Assembly (NCBI GenBank): GCA_029204225.1
Contig: CM055093.1
Span: 24,597,912 to 24,657,911, forward strand
Origin: Diphasiastrum complanatum
Taxonomy: Eukaryota > Streptophyta > Lycopodiopsida > Lycopodiales > Lycopodiaceae
DNA length: 60,000 nucleotides
Direction of reading: 5' to 3'
The translations under genes were made by a program, and so were the position numbers. The notes beneath the pieces are model-generated. The model was not told where the DNA came from. It saw only the letters and a list, made by a program, of their open reading frames with translations, and searched no databases. Shown here in pieces: positions 33,440 through 45,905 of the stretch. The number at the start of each line of letters is the position of its first letter. Position 1 is the first letter of the stretch.

Positions 33440-35095
33440 TAATGGGAATCCAAGAAATCAAGAAAATACTCAAGAAATCAAGAAACTAGATAAAGATAGC
33501 AAAACTTCACCAAATTAGGCAAAGTAAGATTCTATTATTAATGAATGGAGATCATTCAAAGGATAGGGGCCTGATTCTAGAGCATGATCATAGTTCTCAT
33601 GTGAACCATTTTCTCCATCAAGAAAGCTCTCAAAGAGAAGCTCCAAGATCTCTTAAAACTCAAAATTACAAAATGAACAATAGCCTCCAAATTTAGCAGG
33701 ACCTCAGCTATTTATAGTGGTCATTTGTGCTTCTATTACAAGTTTGGGGCCTTGTTTGGCTAGCTGCTTGTTGTTGCACGGCAACATAGATAGCATACTA
33801 CTCTAAAGGACCACTTTCGTGATCATTGCTATAGTTCCATTGCTCATTACCATGATAAGATTCTGGTTCCATTAGATTAGTAGGAAGAGCACTCTGTCCC
33901 ATTGGAGCTGGCAGAGCTAGTCGTTCTGCAAATCCAAGGGCAAAATTGAAAGGCTTTCCGTCAGGACCCCATGAATTTTCAAGTTCTTTGTTTGCTTTAC
34001 CATGGAATTCCTCCAAGGCTTTCAGCTTTTCGTCGAGTTGAGACAGTATCTTTTCCAGCAACATCTGCTGCTTTTGACCAAGTTTCTTGAACGCGTCGAT
34101 CATCTTCTCTATAGTAGCATTGATATTTGTTGATCCAATGGTGGTGGATGTTGTCATGGTTTGCCCTGCCATATAAGACAACATTCCAACATTTGGTTCG
34201 TCATCAAAATCTTCATCCTTCTCACGAATTGCATTGTCCATAGCGCTTTGTATAGTAGCATATTCAGTATGGCGTTTTAGCTCGCGTCTAATCCGTTTAG
34301 GTATACCTACTAAAAACCACATAATCAAATCATCATCATTGATTAGATCAGGATCACACTCAGATCTGAGGTGTTTAACCCATTCAATATAATCTCTTAT
34401 TGCTTCTCTCTTTCCCATTATAATTCTACTTAAAAAGAGAAATGGATCTTCCATAAAAATTTTGGGCTTAAATCTTGTAATGAGAGCGGCTTTAACCACT
34501 TTCCAATCTTGACGTTCTGCTTCCTCTTGGTTATAAAACCAATCCTGAGCAGTTCCAGTTAAGGCCATAGGAAATAACTAAAGTTTATCTTGTGGAAATA
34601 CTTCGTCATAAACCCTACATGATTCAGAAAATATCTAAAGAAATGATGGGATCAGATAACCCATTGTACTTTGGTATATCTAAATGAGGAGACCTTTTAA
34701 CAACAATTGGTGGTGGGTTTAGTGGTCCTCCTTCATCCATAATTCCAAATTATGACAATCATACAATGAGATTGAATCTAGATTTTTCAACAAAATCCTA
34801 TCTTAGATCAGATCAGATCAGATCTGTAAAATCTCTATCACTTGAAAATAAATTTCTGATTTTTGGAAATTAGATCTTGATCAAGCGATCAACACTAAAA
34901 TGAAAAAAATTTCAAAATCACTATCAAATCATAACAGAATGGTTTCAAAATTTGACAAAGGCTAGATTTAGTAGATCAGAACCTAGAAATAGTATATGCA
35001 AAGGTTGACTGGGCTAGGGTTGACTTGGCAAAGGTTTTTTACTACTATTTTTTATAATAAAAAAGTCACTAATCTAGCTATTTTTTGACAAATCT
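33440..35095 (-). mobile_element. Probable gag-only (non-autonomous) LTR element, minus strand
   Basis: The only coding part is a gag (34740-33798). Left of it the minus strand has a TATA box (CACTATAAATAGC, about 33715) in an LTR-like setting; right of it is a 350-bp leader with a (GATCA)n-type run (34806-34832). It sits between two pieces of gypsy/copia sequence. This is the layout of terminal-repeat-with-GAG elements. I could not align two LTRs by eye, so the ends are uncertain. Confidence 0.5.
33798..34740 (-). pseudogene. Gypsy-type gag, nearly complete, one early break
   Basis: ATG at 34740: MDEGGPLNPPPIVVKRSPHL, DIPKYNGLSDP, then stops at about 34635-34570. The frame resumes with MALTGTAQDWFYNQEEAERQ and runs 256 codons with RFKPKIFMEDPFLFLSR, REAIRDYIEWVKHLR and LVGIPKRIRRELK, the capsid core of a plant gypsy gag. 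The C-terminal half is predicted coiled (KKLGQKQQMLLEKILSQLDE). No zinc knuckle, protease or RT follows. Confidence 0.78.
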
Positions 35096-35097
35096 GT

Positions 35098-35427
35098 CTC
35101 ATGTCATGCTTATACATGAGTTCTCTTGGGTTCATCTATCCATTGGTGCACTATAATGATGATATCTTGTAATCTTGTGTGTGAAATGCTTTGATTTATG
35201 GTTCATTGGCTTCACACGTGTGAAATATAGTAGCTTACTATTTTTGTATGAAAAGAAATTTCATTTTATGATATGTTGGATGTTTGATCAATATCTTGTT
35301 GAGTTTGCATCTCTTTCATTAGGTAGATGTTGATTTTCTACGTTGCCAATGGTGCCAATTTGTTGTCTTTCTAAACCAAAGATCAATAGATATTTTTGGA
35401 TCTTAGTGATTCATAAAATCTTCACAT
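35098..35427 (+). repeat. Diverged 3' half of a copia-D-family LTR
   Basis: It matches the right half of the copia-D LTR: ATGCTTATACATG(A/G), TTCTCTTGGGTT, CTATCCATTGGTGCACTAT, then CACACGTGTGAAATA and ATCTTCACA at the end. Many substitutions make it much older. Like the 3' LTR of copia-D it abuts gypsy RT sequence encoding ISLNPEKCQIF. Confidence 0.75.
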
Positions 35428-36170
35428 CGATTATACGACATATCTCTTAACCCTGAAAAATGCCAGATATTTGTCCCTCACGACATAGTGTTGGGACATG
35501 TTATCTCGCGTCATGGCATTGTCAACGACTGGAACAAAATCAAGGTGATAATTAGCTTGCCCAAATTTGGAACAGTACGTGAAATCCTAGAATTACATGG
35601 GACATTGCAATTATTACCGAAGATTTGTATTGTGTTTCGCTAAGTTTTCACGTTGATCTACAAACGTATGATCACATTCGAATGGACTCCATATGCCACT
35701 AAAACTTTCCATAAGCTAAAGCAAGCATTGGTATCTGCTCCTATCCTTAGATTCCTCAATTGGACCATCGAATTTCATGTTTGTATAGATGATTTCAGAT
35801 ATGCCATTGGAAGTGTTATAATGTAACCAAGGGAGTTTATGAAGGATAACTCTATGTATTTCACTAGTCGACAACTGATACATGCTAAGGTCAACTACAC
35901 TACCATGGAATAAGAGGCCCTGGCCCTAGTTTATAGTGTCAAGAAATATCGTCACTATCTCCTTGCCAACCCCTTTGCTTTTTATGTAGACCATCAAGCT
36001 CCATTGTACCTTATCAACCGGCCTTGTACTACTAGGAGAATCACTAGGTGGTTGTTGCTACTATAGGAGTATCAATTTTGTAAGGAAATCTCTGAGAACA
36101 TAATGGTTCGATGCGACACAAATTTTAGTCAGTCTGATACCACTCAGGTGACCTACGTTTAATTGTTTAG
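35428..36170 (+). pseudogene. Second gypsy RT/RNase H remnant
   Basis: RLYDISLNPEKCQIF and LGHVISRHGIVNDW open it, as in the copy at 32170. Then come FEWTPYATKTFHKLKQALVS, TIEFHVCIDDFRYAIGSVIM (about 35768), KVNYTTME-stop-EALALVYSVKKY (about 35890) and VDHQAPLYLINRPCTT. The RNase H TDA is IDD here. Stops and shifts are frequent. It ends near 36170. Confidence 0.75.
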
Positions 36171-36179
36171 GCATTCAAC

Positions 36180-36553
36180 AAGATGAACTAGTATGCAGAA
36201 TGAAGAATAAATAGCTAATTACAAATAGACAACAATTAGACATCAAAGCATTTGAGATCATTTAGTGTTGTTGTGACAAACTCACACAACGCGTCGGCGT
36301 GAGAGATATTATGCCTCTCATGAATAATATCAATTCATCTTGCTTATTAGCGGACTTTTTGGACGTTGGCTTTTGCAACACTATGCTTAGCTCAGGTTGA
36401 CACTCAACTAATTGACAATCCAAGTTGATGTTCAACCAATTCTCTCATCTTCAATTTGATTATATAGATGGAGAGAGAAAGAGTTTAGTTGAATTTGAGC
36501 TTACAAGAAAATCTGATTAAGCACGTTCCAACGGTGTTTATATTGCGTTCAAC
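36180..36553 (-). repeat. Possible LTR at the 3' end of copia-B
   Basis: On the minus strand it begins TGTTGAACGC with a TATA-like AATATAAAC close by and lies just past the end of copia-B pol. No partner LTR is visible, so this is positional inference. Confidence 0.35.
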
Positions 36554-36554
36554 A

Positions 36555-39500
36555 TCATCCGTATAGGGGGGACATCCTCTTGGTACTTTCTTGATTTCCC
36601 TTGTACTTGGATTTTGAAGATCCGTCACCTTTTGGTCTTCGGGAGTTGTTCGGTTGTGTGTCTTGTTCGGGCTTCACCTTTCCCTTTGAGCTCCTTCGGT
36701 CCTCGAACATTTGACCTTCGCCTTTGAGTGTCTTCGAACATCTGGCCTTCACCTTCGAGTGTCTTTCAGCTGAAACCATTATGTGGTGGTTATGGACTGG
36801 GACGGTCTTCGCCTGTGAATAGCTCCCTTGTATTTCCACAAGCTCGAATTTGAAAGCTAGCAAGGCTTTGTGGCTCAAAACGTTTTGTTTCTTCAGCTCC
36901 CTCTCAAAGCGTGGTAGCTTTACGATTCCTAGACTTGCCCTCCGCCTCTCAAACATCCCCTCGTGTAAAAGTTTTGTAAAGATGTCCGCTACCATCCGCT
37001 TCGTTCCAATAAAGCTGGTATTTAATACGTTTCTTGCGACTAGGTCCCTTATCAAATGATATTTGATTGCAATAGGGGTTTCATTCTTGAATGAAACACG
37101 GGATCCTTCGTCAAGTGTATGGCAGAAGTATTATCCATCTGCAAGATTAGAGGCTCTTTGGTGGTTTTACCCAATCCATAGAGGAACTATTTGAGCCATG
37201 TGAATTCGTTGGCCATCTTCGCGGCTACAATATATTATGCTTCATAGGATGACTAAGTTGTGATGGTCTGACCCAGAAAATTGTTGCATTTGCTACAATG
37301 GTGCACCCTCCTGAGACACTTTTGCAGTCTTCCTTGAGTGATGCCCAACTTGCATCACTATAGGAGTGCATCTGAAATCTGACATCGTGAGAGTAACACA
37401 ACCTAGAATCCTTTGTCTTCTGAAGGTATTGTAGGATTCGCTTGGCAATCTCCAGTTAGCTCCGAGTGAAATCAGCCCTCATTAAATGAGTGCTACTTCT
37501 CTAAATTTGATCCAAATTTGATGTTCTATAGCTTGTTGGATAGGTATTGAAGAGTAGAATGTGTTGCTCTTGTTTCTAAATCAATTTGATTTGTTTTTAG
37601 AAGATTTTTTTTTTGGCAATGAGAGAGTTTGAGAGAGTACTCAACTCGTGGGATATGCCAAAGTGAGCACACATAAGTTCTTTTCACCGTAATTTTTACC
37701 TATAACGGTTGGGTTGGGCTATGGCCTGAACAAGCTATGGCTTCAAATTCAAAGTCTCAAAAAGAGCAATGTTGGGATGTGTGTTATCTGCTAGATACAT
37801 CAGTGATCCAATCAGCCTCCTGTAAGGCGTGTGCTGCATGATCTCTTTCTCTTCGTAAGTCTTCGGACAATCTTCGTTTGTTAGAATTGTTCCTGCAAGC
37901 ATTGGGGTGTTGGCCCCTTTGCAATTTGTCATCCCGAAATCATCTAGGAACTTCTGGATGTACCTGGACTGATGAAGGTATAGCTTTCTTTCATCATAGT
38001 CGCGATCAATTTGCAAGCCTAGATAACATCTGACTTCTCCTAGATCTGTTATCTCAAAATGTTTCGAGATGTCGCTCTTCACTTCGGCAATTAGCTCTTT
38101 GCTTTTGCAAAGTATCAGTGTGTCATCCATGTACACAACAACAATGATGATCTCCCCATCTGTGATCCTTATATAAACATTGGAATCGGCCATTAGTGGC
38201 TTGAAGCCTAAGAATCGTAGGGCATGATCCTTCTTCTTGTACCATTGTCGCACGAATTGCTTCAATCCGTAGATACTTCTATGCATTCGATAGGCATAAA
38301 TGAGAAGTGATTCGCAGATGTAACCTAGAGGTTGGTCCATATAGACTTCTTTGTCTAATTTGCCATGCAAGAATGATGTATTCTCATTGACTATGTGAAT
38401 CCTGAGATCATAAGTGGCTGCATATGCAAACAGTAGATGTAGGAACGCATGCTTCACGATTGGAGAAGAGGTCTTAGTGTAGTCGATGTCGTACTTCTGA
38501 GAAAATCCCTTCACTACAAGTCTGGCTTTGTACCTCGAAACATTTCCATTTGGTCCATACTTCAGCTTGTAAACCCATTTGTATTGCACGACCTTTCGCT
38601 TGTCTAGTATTGGCTATAGTGTCCATACCTCATTCTTCTCCATGGATTCGATCTCCTCGTTCATGGCTTGGATCCATTTGTCCTTGTATGGACTGTCGAT
38701 GGCTTTCTCGAATGTTTGTGGTTTGTCACTGAATCCACATAACTCTTCGGATGTCAAAGCCGAGCTGCCTGGCATGACTATGGCTTGCCCTCTTCGTTCT
38801 CTTGTTGATCTCCTAGGAGATTCTTCAAGTACTACGATTTCCTTGTCATTGTCTCTTCGGCTAGGTCTGGAACCATTTCGGTTTACAAACATTCTAGTTG
38901 CAGGCAGGCTTGCGGTCCTTTCTTCATCTGATGCATCGCTCAACTAATGTGAGGCTCGAACATCTTCGTTTGAGTGTTCGGATTCTACTCCCTCTATCAT
39001 GGTTGGCAGGTCGTAGTACTACTTTCCTAAGACTTCATAGCTGGCTGAATCTGGTCTCGTCGAACTTGACGTCTCTGACTTTCTTCACTTGATTCGTCTC
39101 TGGCATGTAGATCCTGTAGTATGATGGATGGTTTTCATACCTGACGAGGTATCCTTGTTCTGACTTTCTCATCGAGCTTCGTTTGAAGCTTGTCTGGAAT
39201 GTGTGCATAAGCTGCACAACCAAAGGTCTGAATATGTACATGTGTCAGATTGGGCTTTCTACCCCACCATAGTTCGTGTGGTGTCGTGTGAAGAACACCA
39301 GATTTGCCTATCTTGTCCTAGATGTAGGCAGTTGTAGCTACTACTTCAACCCATAGCACTCTTGGTGCTTTTGAGTAAGCTATCTTGCACCTTGCGACTT
39401 CCATGAGTGTCCTGTTCTTTCTTTCAGCAACACCATTGTGTTGTGGGGTACAAGATGCAGTTCTTTTGTGAAGGATTCCTCAATCGTTGCAGAAGTCAAT

Positions 39501-40007
39501 GAAGCAATTCGAGATGTATTCTCAACCACAATCAATTATGATCTATTTCACCTTGCTTCATGTGCATCTTTTTGTCCAATTCATGTATTATGTGAACTTG
39601 TCAATTGCTTCTGATTTGTTGTGTATGAAGTAGACTCTATAAAACTTGATGTAGTCATCAATGAAGGTGATGTAGTATTTTGAGCCACCTACTAAGATCA
39701 CATCAGAGGGTCTGCAGATGTCTGAATGTACCAGCTCCAAAATCTTTGTCATTCTGAAGGAGTCCCTAGTGAAAGGAGTACGTGACATCTTCCCTTTCAT
39801 GCATGCGTCACAGGTTGTCGAGTTCGTTGCATTCGTGATGCTTATTCCTGTGATAGCTCCATGTTGGCTTGCTTGATACAATGCCATTGGGTTCATGTGG
39901 CATAGTATGTTCCATAGAACATCTGTCGATTCATGAGTTTGGTGTGCTTGATCTGCTAGTAGGCGCTCGTCTTCATTGTATAACAAGTGTGTTGGTGTTG
40001 GCATCAC
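36555..40007 (-). pseudogene. Copia-B pol: integrase, RT, RNase H, degenerate
   Basis: From right to left: a GAG-pre-integrase-like segment (LYNEDERLLADQAHQTH, then CDACMKGKMSRTPF), integrase core HSDICRPSD and YYITFIDDYIKFYRVYF (about 39750-39640), and a C-terminal part YLVRYENHPSYYRIYMPE (about 39150). RT: WIQAMNEEIESMEKNEVWTL (about 38680), WVYKLKYGPNGNVSRYKARL (38575), TSFLHGKLDKEVYMDQPLGY, SIYGLKQ, the active site VVVYMDDTLILC (about 38130) and ITDLGEVRCYLGLQI. RNase H survives as ADIFTKLLHEGMFERRRASL (about 36990). Multiple stops and shifts occur between these blocks. The segment 36555-36900 codes on past the usual pol end with a Lys/Ser-rich tail. Confidence 0.83.
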
Positions 40008-40690
40008 ATCTTAAAGCTTTAACTTTGAAAGAAAACTGTTTCTCAACATAAGCTTTGAAGACTAGGAAGTGATCAAATACCATAGCTTTTGAAGAAAGTA
40101 GGCACAACCAAGTATATCTTATAAAATCATCAATGAAGGTAACAAAACAAGTTGCACCACCAATACTTTTTGAGGAAGAAAAATAAACATCTAAGTGAAT
40201 TAATTCCAAAGGATGAGAAGTCTTAATAAAAGACTTTTGATATGGCTTTCTATGTGATTTTGCAATAGCACAAGCCTCACAAGGCTTGATATCCTTGGAA
40301 AGTGATATTGGAAGTCCAATAGCCTTATCATTCTTGATCATAGAAAGCATAGATTTATAGTTAGGATGCCCCAACCTTCTATGGCATAACTCCTCCTTAG
40401 ACATAAGAGCAATTTCACAAAAGTTTGCATTCTCATAAGAATTCAACTTGAAGATTCCACCATATAGATCCATTAGCTAGGATCTCATCATCTTTCTTGA
40501 TAAAGCAAGTATTGGAATTGAATTTTACATCACAACCACAATCAAGCAACTTTTCAACATTTATCAAGTTCTTTGTAAGCTTAGGAACAAAAAGAACATT
40601 GGAAAGTGATAGAACTTTAGAAGAAGCAAGTTTCAATGGAATGTTGCCAATTCCTTCAATAGAGCATTCATAATCCCGTGCAGTATAATA
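40008..40690 (-). pseudogene. Copia-A fragment: protease end and integrase N-terminal half
   Basis: From right to left: LSNVLFVPKLTKNLINVEKL (protease to GAG-pre-integrase), IKKDDEILANGS, ELCHRRLGHPNYKSMLSMIK and CEACAIAKSHRKPY (HHCC). Then LELIHLDVYFSSSKSIGG (first Asp), CFVTFIDDFIRYTWLC and FKVKALRCD (second Asp). It ends there at about 40008 and copia-B follows, repeating the same module. Upstream, only about 45 bp separate it from a primer-binding site, so gag and the protease active site are deleted. Confidence 0.8.
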
Positions 40691-40731
40691 GATCTTTTAA
40701 GTCCTTTATAAGGTACAATATGTGGAAGAAA

Positions 40732-40743
40732 GCTCTAATACCA
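40732..40743 (-). other. Primer-binding site of copia-A, minus strand
   Basis: GCTCTAATACCA is the complement of TGGTATTAGAGC. The LTR edge appears to be the TG at 40748 on the plus strand. Confidence 0.65.
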
Positions 40744-40747
40744 CTCC

Positions 40748-41590
<843 letters not shown>

Positions 41591-41631
41591 ATGTATTTCT
41601 GCAGACTGGAAATGCGATACCCTTTGGCCTT

Positions 41632-41735
41632 TTGGCCTTTGCCTTTACTTGAGGGCACCTTCGGCATTTGGAAGACACCTTCGGCATTTGTAGGACACTG
41701 TCTTTACCTGTAGGACACCTTCGGCTTTTTGTAGG
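41632..41735. repeat. Short tandem units around GGACACCTTCGGC
   Basis: (GA/GG)(A/C)ACACCTTCGGC(A/T)TTT recurs four times at spacings of about 20-40 bp. With the downstream CGACAGTTTTGCGATAG it resembles the repeats in the LTR at 24.4-24.65 kb. Confidence 0.6.
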
Positions 41736-41849
41736 GCAACTGTCGCAATTTTCGCCTGTCAGAATACCCGTGTAAAAACACAGTGTCAAGTTTTTCGCCT
41801 TTTTCGTTTGTTGAAAAATGCAAGTAAAAAACCATATTGTAGCGACAGT

Positions 41850-44030
41850 TTTGCGATAGTAACTTAGTACAACATCTTTACTCTGAACTTTCTCTCTAAG
41901 AAAATGGAATTGAACTTCTATATGCTTAGTTCTATTATGAGTTCGTGGGTTCAGAGATAGAGCTATGCAGCTCTGATTGTTGCACTGAAGTATTGTTGGA
42001 CTGATCTGTGGGAATTGCAGATCCTGCAGCAGCCTCCTTAGCTAGATTATCTCCTTCACTCCTGATGTAGCTACAACATATTCAGATTTTGAGGAGGACA
42101 AAGAAATGCATTTTTGCTTTCTGCTATTCCATGAGATGGGTCCTCCTACAAGAAAACAAATGTAGCCTGATGTGGATTTTCTGGTATCCACGTCTCCAGT
42201 CCAATCTGAATCTGAATAAGTGGTCAATGTGAGTGCAGCTTCTGTTTTGCCATTATAGCTCAAGGCATAGTGCTTTGTAGCTTGAATGTACCTCAATATT
42301 CTTTGCATAGCTTTCCAATGTTGTAGGCCTGGATTGGACATGTACTGAGACAATGTGCTTACTACATATGCTAGATCAGGTCGTGTGCAGATCATAGAAT
42401 ACATAGATCCTATGACAGACTGATAAGGATACCTGCACATTTCTTGCTGATCTACTTGAGATTTGGGGCACATGTCTTTGGACAGAGTAGCTTCTGAATC
42501 CATAAGTTTGTCTATGGGCTTGCAGTCCTCCATGCCATATCTGCAAAGTACATTAGTCAAGTAGGATTCTTGGCTTATAGTTATCCTTCTGCCTGCGTGA
42601 TCTCTGCTGATTTCCATACCAAGAAGGTAATGGATTGGGCCTAAATCAGTCATCTCAAACTCTGATGAAAGCCGAGATTTGGTTTCCTGTAATAACTGAT
42701 TTGAATTGCTGATAATTAAAGAATCATCAGTGTATAATGTTATTATGACATAGTTTGACCCTTTATGCCTATACATTGCAGTTTGCAGAGCAAGAAGTAA
42801 AATTATGCTGCAATAAGAAGTGATTAATTCTGTCATACCAGGCCCTGGGAGCTTGCTTAAGAGCATATAAGGCCTTATGCAATTTACATACCAGATGCTC
42901 CTTGCCTTGAAGGACGTAACCTTCTGGTTGATAGATGAATATCTCTTCTTGTAGATATCCATGTAGGAATGCTGTCTGGATGTCCATCTGGTGAATGTCC
43001 AGATCTTCTACAGCAGTTATAGCCAGTAAGGTACGAATAGATTGATGCTTTACCACTGGACTAAAGGTCTCAGTGTAGTCTATCCCATATACTTGTTCAA
43101 AGCCTTTAACCACCAGTCTAGCTTTCCATTTTGATATGGATCCATCTGGCTTAAGCTTCAGCTTAAAGATTCACTTTGAGTCAATTGGTTCTACACGAGT
43201 AGGAGGATTGACAAAACTCCAGGTCTTGTTCTTTATTAGAGACCGATACTCAGCATCCATGGCAGCCTTTTAATCGTCTGCATTGGGCATTGATTGAGGT
43301 TCTGCAACTGTGGCAGGTTCATTGTGACTGATGAATGCCTAAAGGACAAAATGATTAGGTTGTTGTCGTTGTCTTGCAGACCTTCAAGTTGCAGGTCCTT
43401 GGGTGGATGATTCTCCTTGGTGAATGACTGGGATTGTAGCATCTAGTGGCTGAACAATTGTGGGTCTGGGCCTAATGATGGTAAGCGGAGTTGTTAGGAC
43501 AAACTCCTTTGTCTGAACAGTCGCAGGTCGTTGCCTAACGATGGATGGTGGAGTTGCTATGACATACTCTTGTATCGGCTACTTTTGTTTGAAATCGTGA
43601 TACTTGTCTTCAAGAAAGACAACATCACGGCTGACTAAGATTTGACCTAAATCAACATCATAGACGCGATATACTTTATGCGATGTTGAGGAGCCGATGA
43701 AAATGTTCTTATAGCTTACTGGGTCCAGCTTATTCCTCAGATCAGATGGTACTTGTGCATAGCAGAGACATCAAAAAACATGTAGGTGTTTCAAGCTTGG
43801 TTTGTAGTCGTAGTAGGCTTCAAACGATGTCTTGGAATCAACTGCTTTTGTGCTGGAGTAGTTCTACAGATAGCAGGCCGTAGAGATTGCTTCTGCCCAG
43901 AATGTTTGAGGTAAAGGGGCATTGGCTGTCATGGATCATGCAACATCCAACAACGCGCGATTTTTCCGCTCAGCTACTCCGTTTTGTTGAGGAGTGTAGC
44001 TTGTAGTAAACTGATGTGCACGCCACATGA
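41850..44030 (-). pseudogene. Copia-C pol fragment: integrase end, RT, RNase H
   Basis: From right to left: TTSYTPQQNGVAERKNRALL (third DDE residue, Glu, about 43960), LVSRDVVFLEDKYHDF (about 43620), KWKARLVVKGFEQVYGIDYT (about 43110), MDIQTAFLHGYLQEEIFIYQ, ALYALKQAPRAWYDRI and the RT active site ITLYTDDSLIISN (about 42740), where YTDD replaces the usual YVDD. Then MTDLGPIHYLLGMEI, SMICTRPDLAYVVSTLSQYM, SDSDWTGDVDTRKSTSGYIC and ISLSSSKSEYVVAT. A frameshift near 42045 leads to RTKHIEVQFHFLREKV (about 41900). The left half of integrase and all of gag are missing. Confidence 0.85.
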
Positions 44031-44703
44031 CAACAGATAGTCTTAGTGAATGGTATTTTGCTATAGATTATAGCCTGTAAATGCTTGTGTATGGGTTTCA
44101 GACTAGATCTCGAGTTGTTATAGGGGACAAATAAATCTATTAAGATTAGATGGTTGCTATTTTCTTGCATGAGATGCTAGAAATAGGGGCATTTAACTGA
44201 AGAAAGTATCTTGGATATTCAGAGTTGAGTTAAAATCAATTTTATCTTGATGCATCTCCTAGAGATGCTAGTAGGATTAAGTGTTATATCTTATATTCTT
44301 GGATATTCTAAGAGTATTTGCATCAAGAAGCATTTATGAGTTGTCTTCAAGAAATTGTAAATAATTTCAGACTATAGTATTAAATTTTTTTAAACTTTGA
44401 TCTCATGTGTTAGTTGATATTTCATCCACTGTTTCATGTAAAGTGTTTACATGAAGGTGATATTACTAACTTATAGAGAGTGAAACCTAGATAGAAAAAT
44501 TTATCGCTTAGTGTACTTTTCAAACCGAGTTTGTACTCAAGAGCAGGGATAACATTTGAGAAATCTTTCTATCTTTGAGTACTTGATTGATGCTAAAGTC
44601 AGACTAAGGATAATGATTTTCTAGGTAAGTGTTCAAAGTTAAAGAAATGGTTCCCGATTTTCTTTCTTGTTATGAGGACAGAACCAGTTCAAGGGTGGAG
44701 GAA
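44031..44703. other. Stretch between copia-C and an LTR, no clear coding
   Basis: The last 100 bp before the LTR (about 44600-44703) look like the end of a plus-strand pol followed by a purine tract (GGGTGGAGGAA, 44693-44703). The rest shows no recognised domain. Confidence 0.45.
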
Positions 44704-45203
44704 TGTTACGTCCACATCATGTATATATAGGATTGAGCATACTCCTAAACTTGGATACACAATACTCTAGTACTCGAGATTATCGGTTACGCCTCGTTAT
44801 TTTGAACTAGGCAAGAAATGTAATTAATAACCTTGTGAGAACCCAGTCACACATAATGTGACGTGTGGAGCTATTGCATGAGTTAGGATGGCTTCTGGCA
44901 TGGTGTAGAGTATCAATAGTTTAACTGTACGTGTGGGAATACTGTATGCTTGCATGGGCACATGCACAAGTAAGACAAGGCCTATATACACTTGCGAAAA
45001 CTCACCTTACTACCATTACTCTTGTGAGTTTTCATTGCCAGGTTCCTCTCTCAACACCTGCATCCTATCCTTTGGCACGAGGGAGATGCTCTTGGAGATT
45101 GATCAGTAGCATCTACATGGTTGGGTGGTTTGGATCAACATTCTTCTTTGTGTGAGTCTTGTAAGCAAGATCTTGGAGGATCTTGGAGGTGCTTCTCCTT
45201 ACA
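44704..45203 (+). repeat. LTR (family A), plus strand, probable 3' LTR
   Basis: It starts TGTTACGTCC after a purine tract and ends CTTACA. It aligns with the LTRs at 17042-17510 and 21890-22128 (TACTCGAGATTATCGGTTACG, TAATAACCTTGTGAGAACCC). A TATA-like GCCTATATACAC is at about 44981. Its own 5' partner and coding region are not in the window. Confidence 0.7.
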
Positions 45204-45259
45204 AAATGAGTGTCCTCCTATGTACATAGATTCACATTGTCTCAACCATAACTACTAGA

Positions 45260-45905
45260 TCATGAAACCATTTCCATTGATGGACTAGATTAAACAACTA
45301 TTAGTTGATGCCATGCCCCGAGGTGTCGATGCATGACCTCTCCACTCAAAAGCGCTTCTAGCAAAGATGAAGTTGAGAGTCGATAAGTGATCCATAGTGA
45401 CATGCAAGGCATGCACAATGTGAAATGGACACATGCATGATGATTTGTACCCATTACTACTTGGTTATGTAGATGCTGATTTGTTGGGGGGGGGGGGGGG
45501 GGGGGGGGCATCATTGATGATAGGAGATCAACCATAGACTATACTTTTTGATAGTGAAAATGGTTGTTTTTCATGGTCAAATAAGAAACATGATACAATA
45601 GCTCTCTCAACCACTAACACCGAATACAAAGCCCTACATTCTGCCACTCAAGAGGCTATTTGGCTTAAGAAGTTACTTGGTGAGATTGGGATATGCAAAC
45701 ATGTGGCACTAAGATTTTCAATGGTAATCAAAGTGGCATCCAACTAACTAAATATCCAATCTTTTACACAAGAACAAGGCATATTAAGATGAAATACCAT
45801 TTCATTTGGGAAAAATGAGTTTCAAAAGATATGGAGGTGGACCATTGCAAAACTCAAGATTGGTTAGTTGATATATTTACAAATTTAAACTCTTAAGTAG
45901 AGATA
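45260..45905 (+). pseudogene. Copia RNase H remnant interrupted by a G homopolymer
   Basis: LLGYVDADLL (about 45459) is the RNase H first-strand GYSDADWAG block. It runs into 23 G and then IIDDRRSTIDYTF, the D-x-RRST-GY block. Next come GCFSWSNKKHDTIALSTTNT and EYKALHSATQEAIWLKKLL, then after a shift GNQSGIQLTKYPIFYTRTRH and ILVDIFTN-like ends. No LTR could be assigned. It shows stops and at least two shifts. Confidence 0.75.
45486..45508. repeat. Poly-G run, 23 bases
   Basis: An uninterrupted G run inside a copia RNase H block. It may be a real slippage expansion of an original G-rich codon pair or a sequencing or assembly error. Confidence 0.9.
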
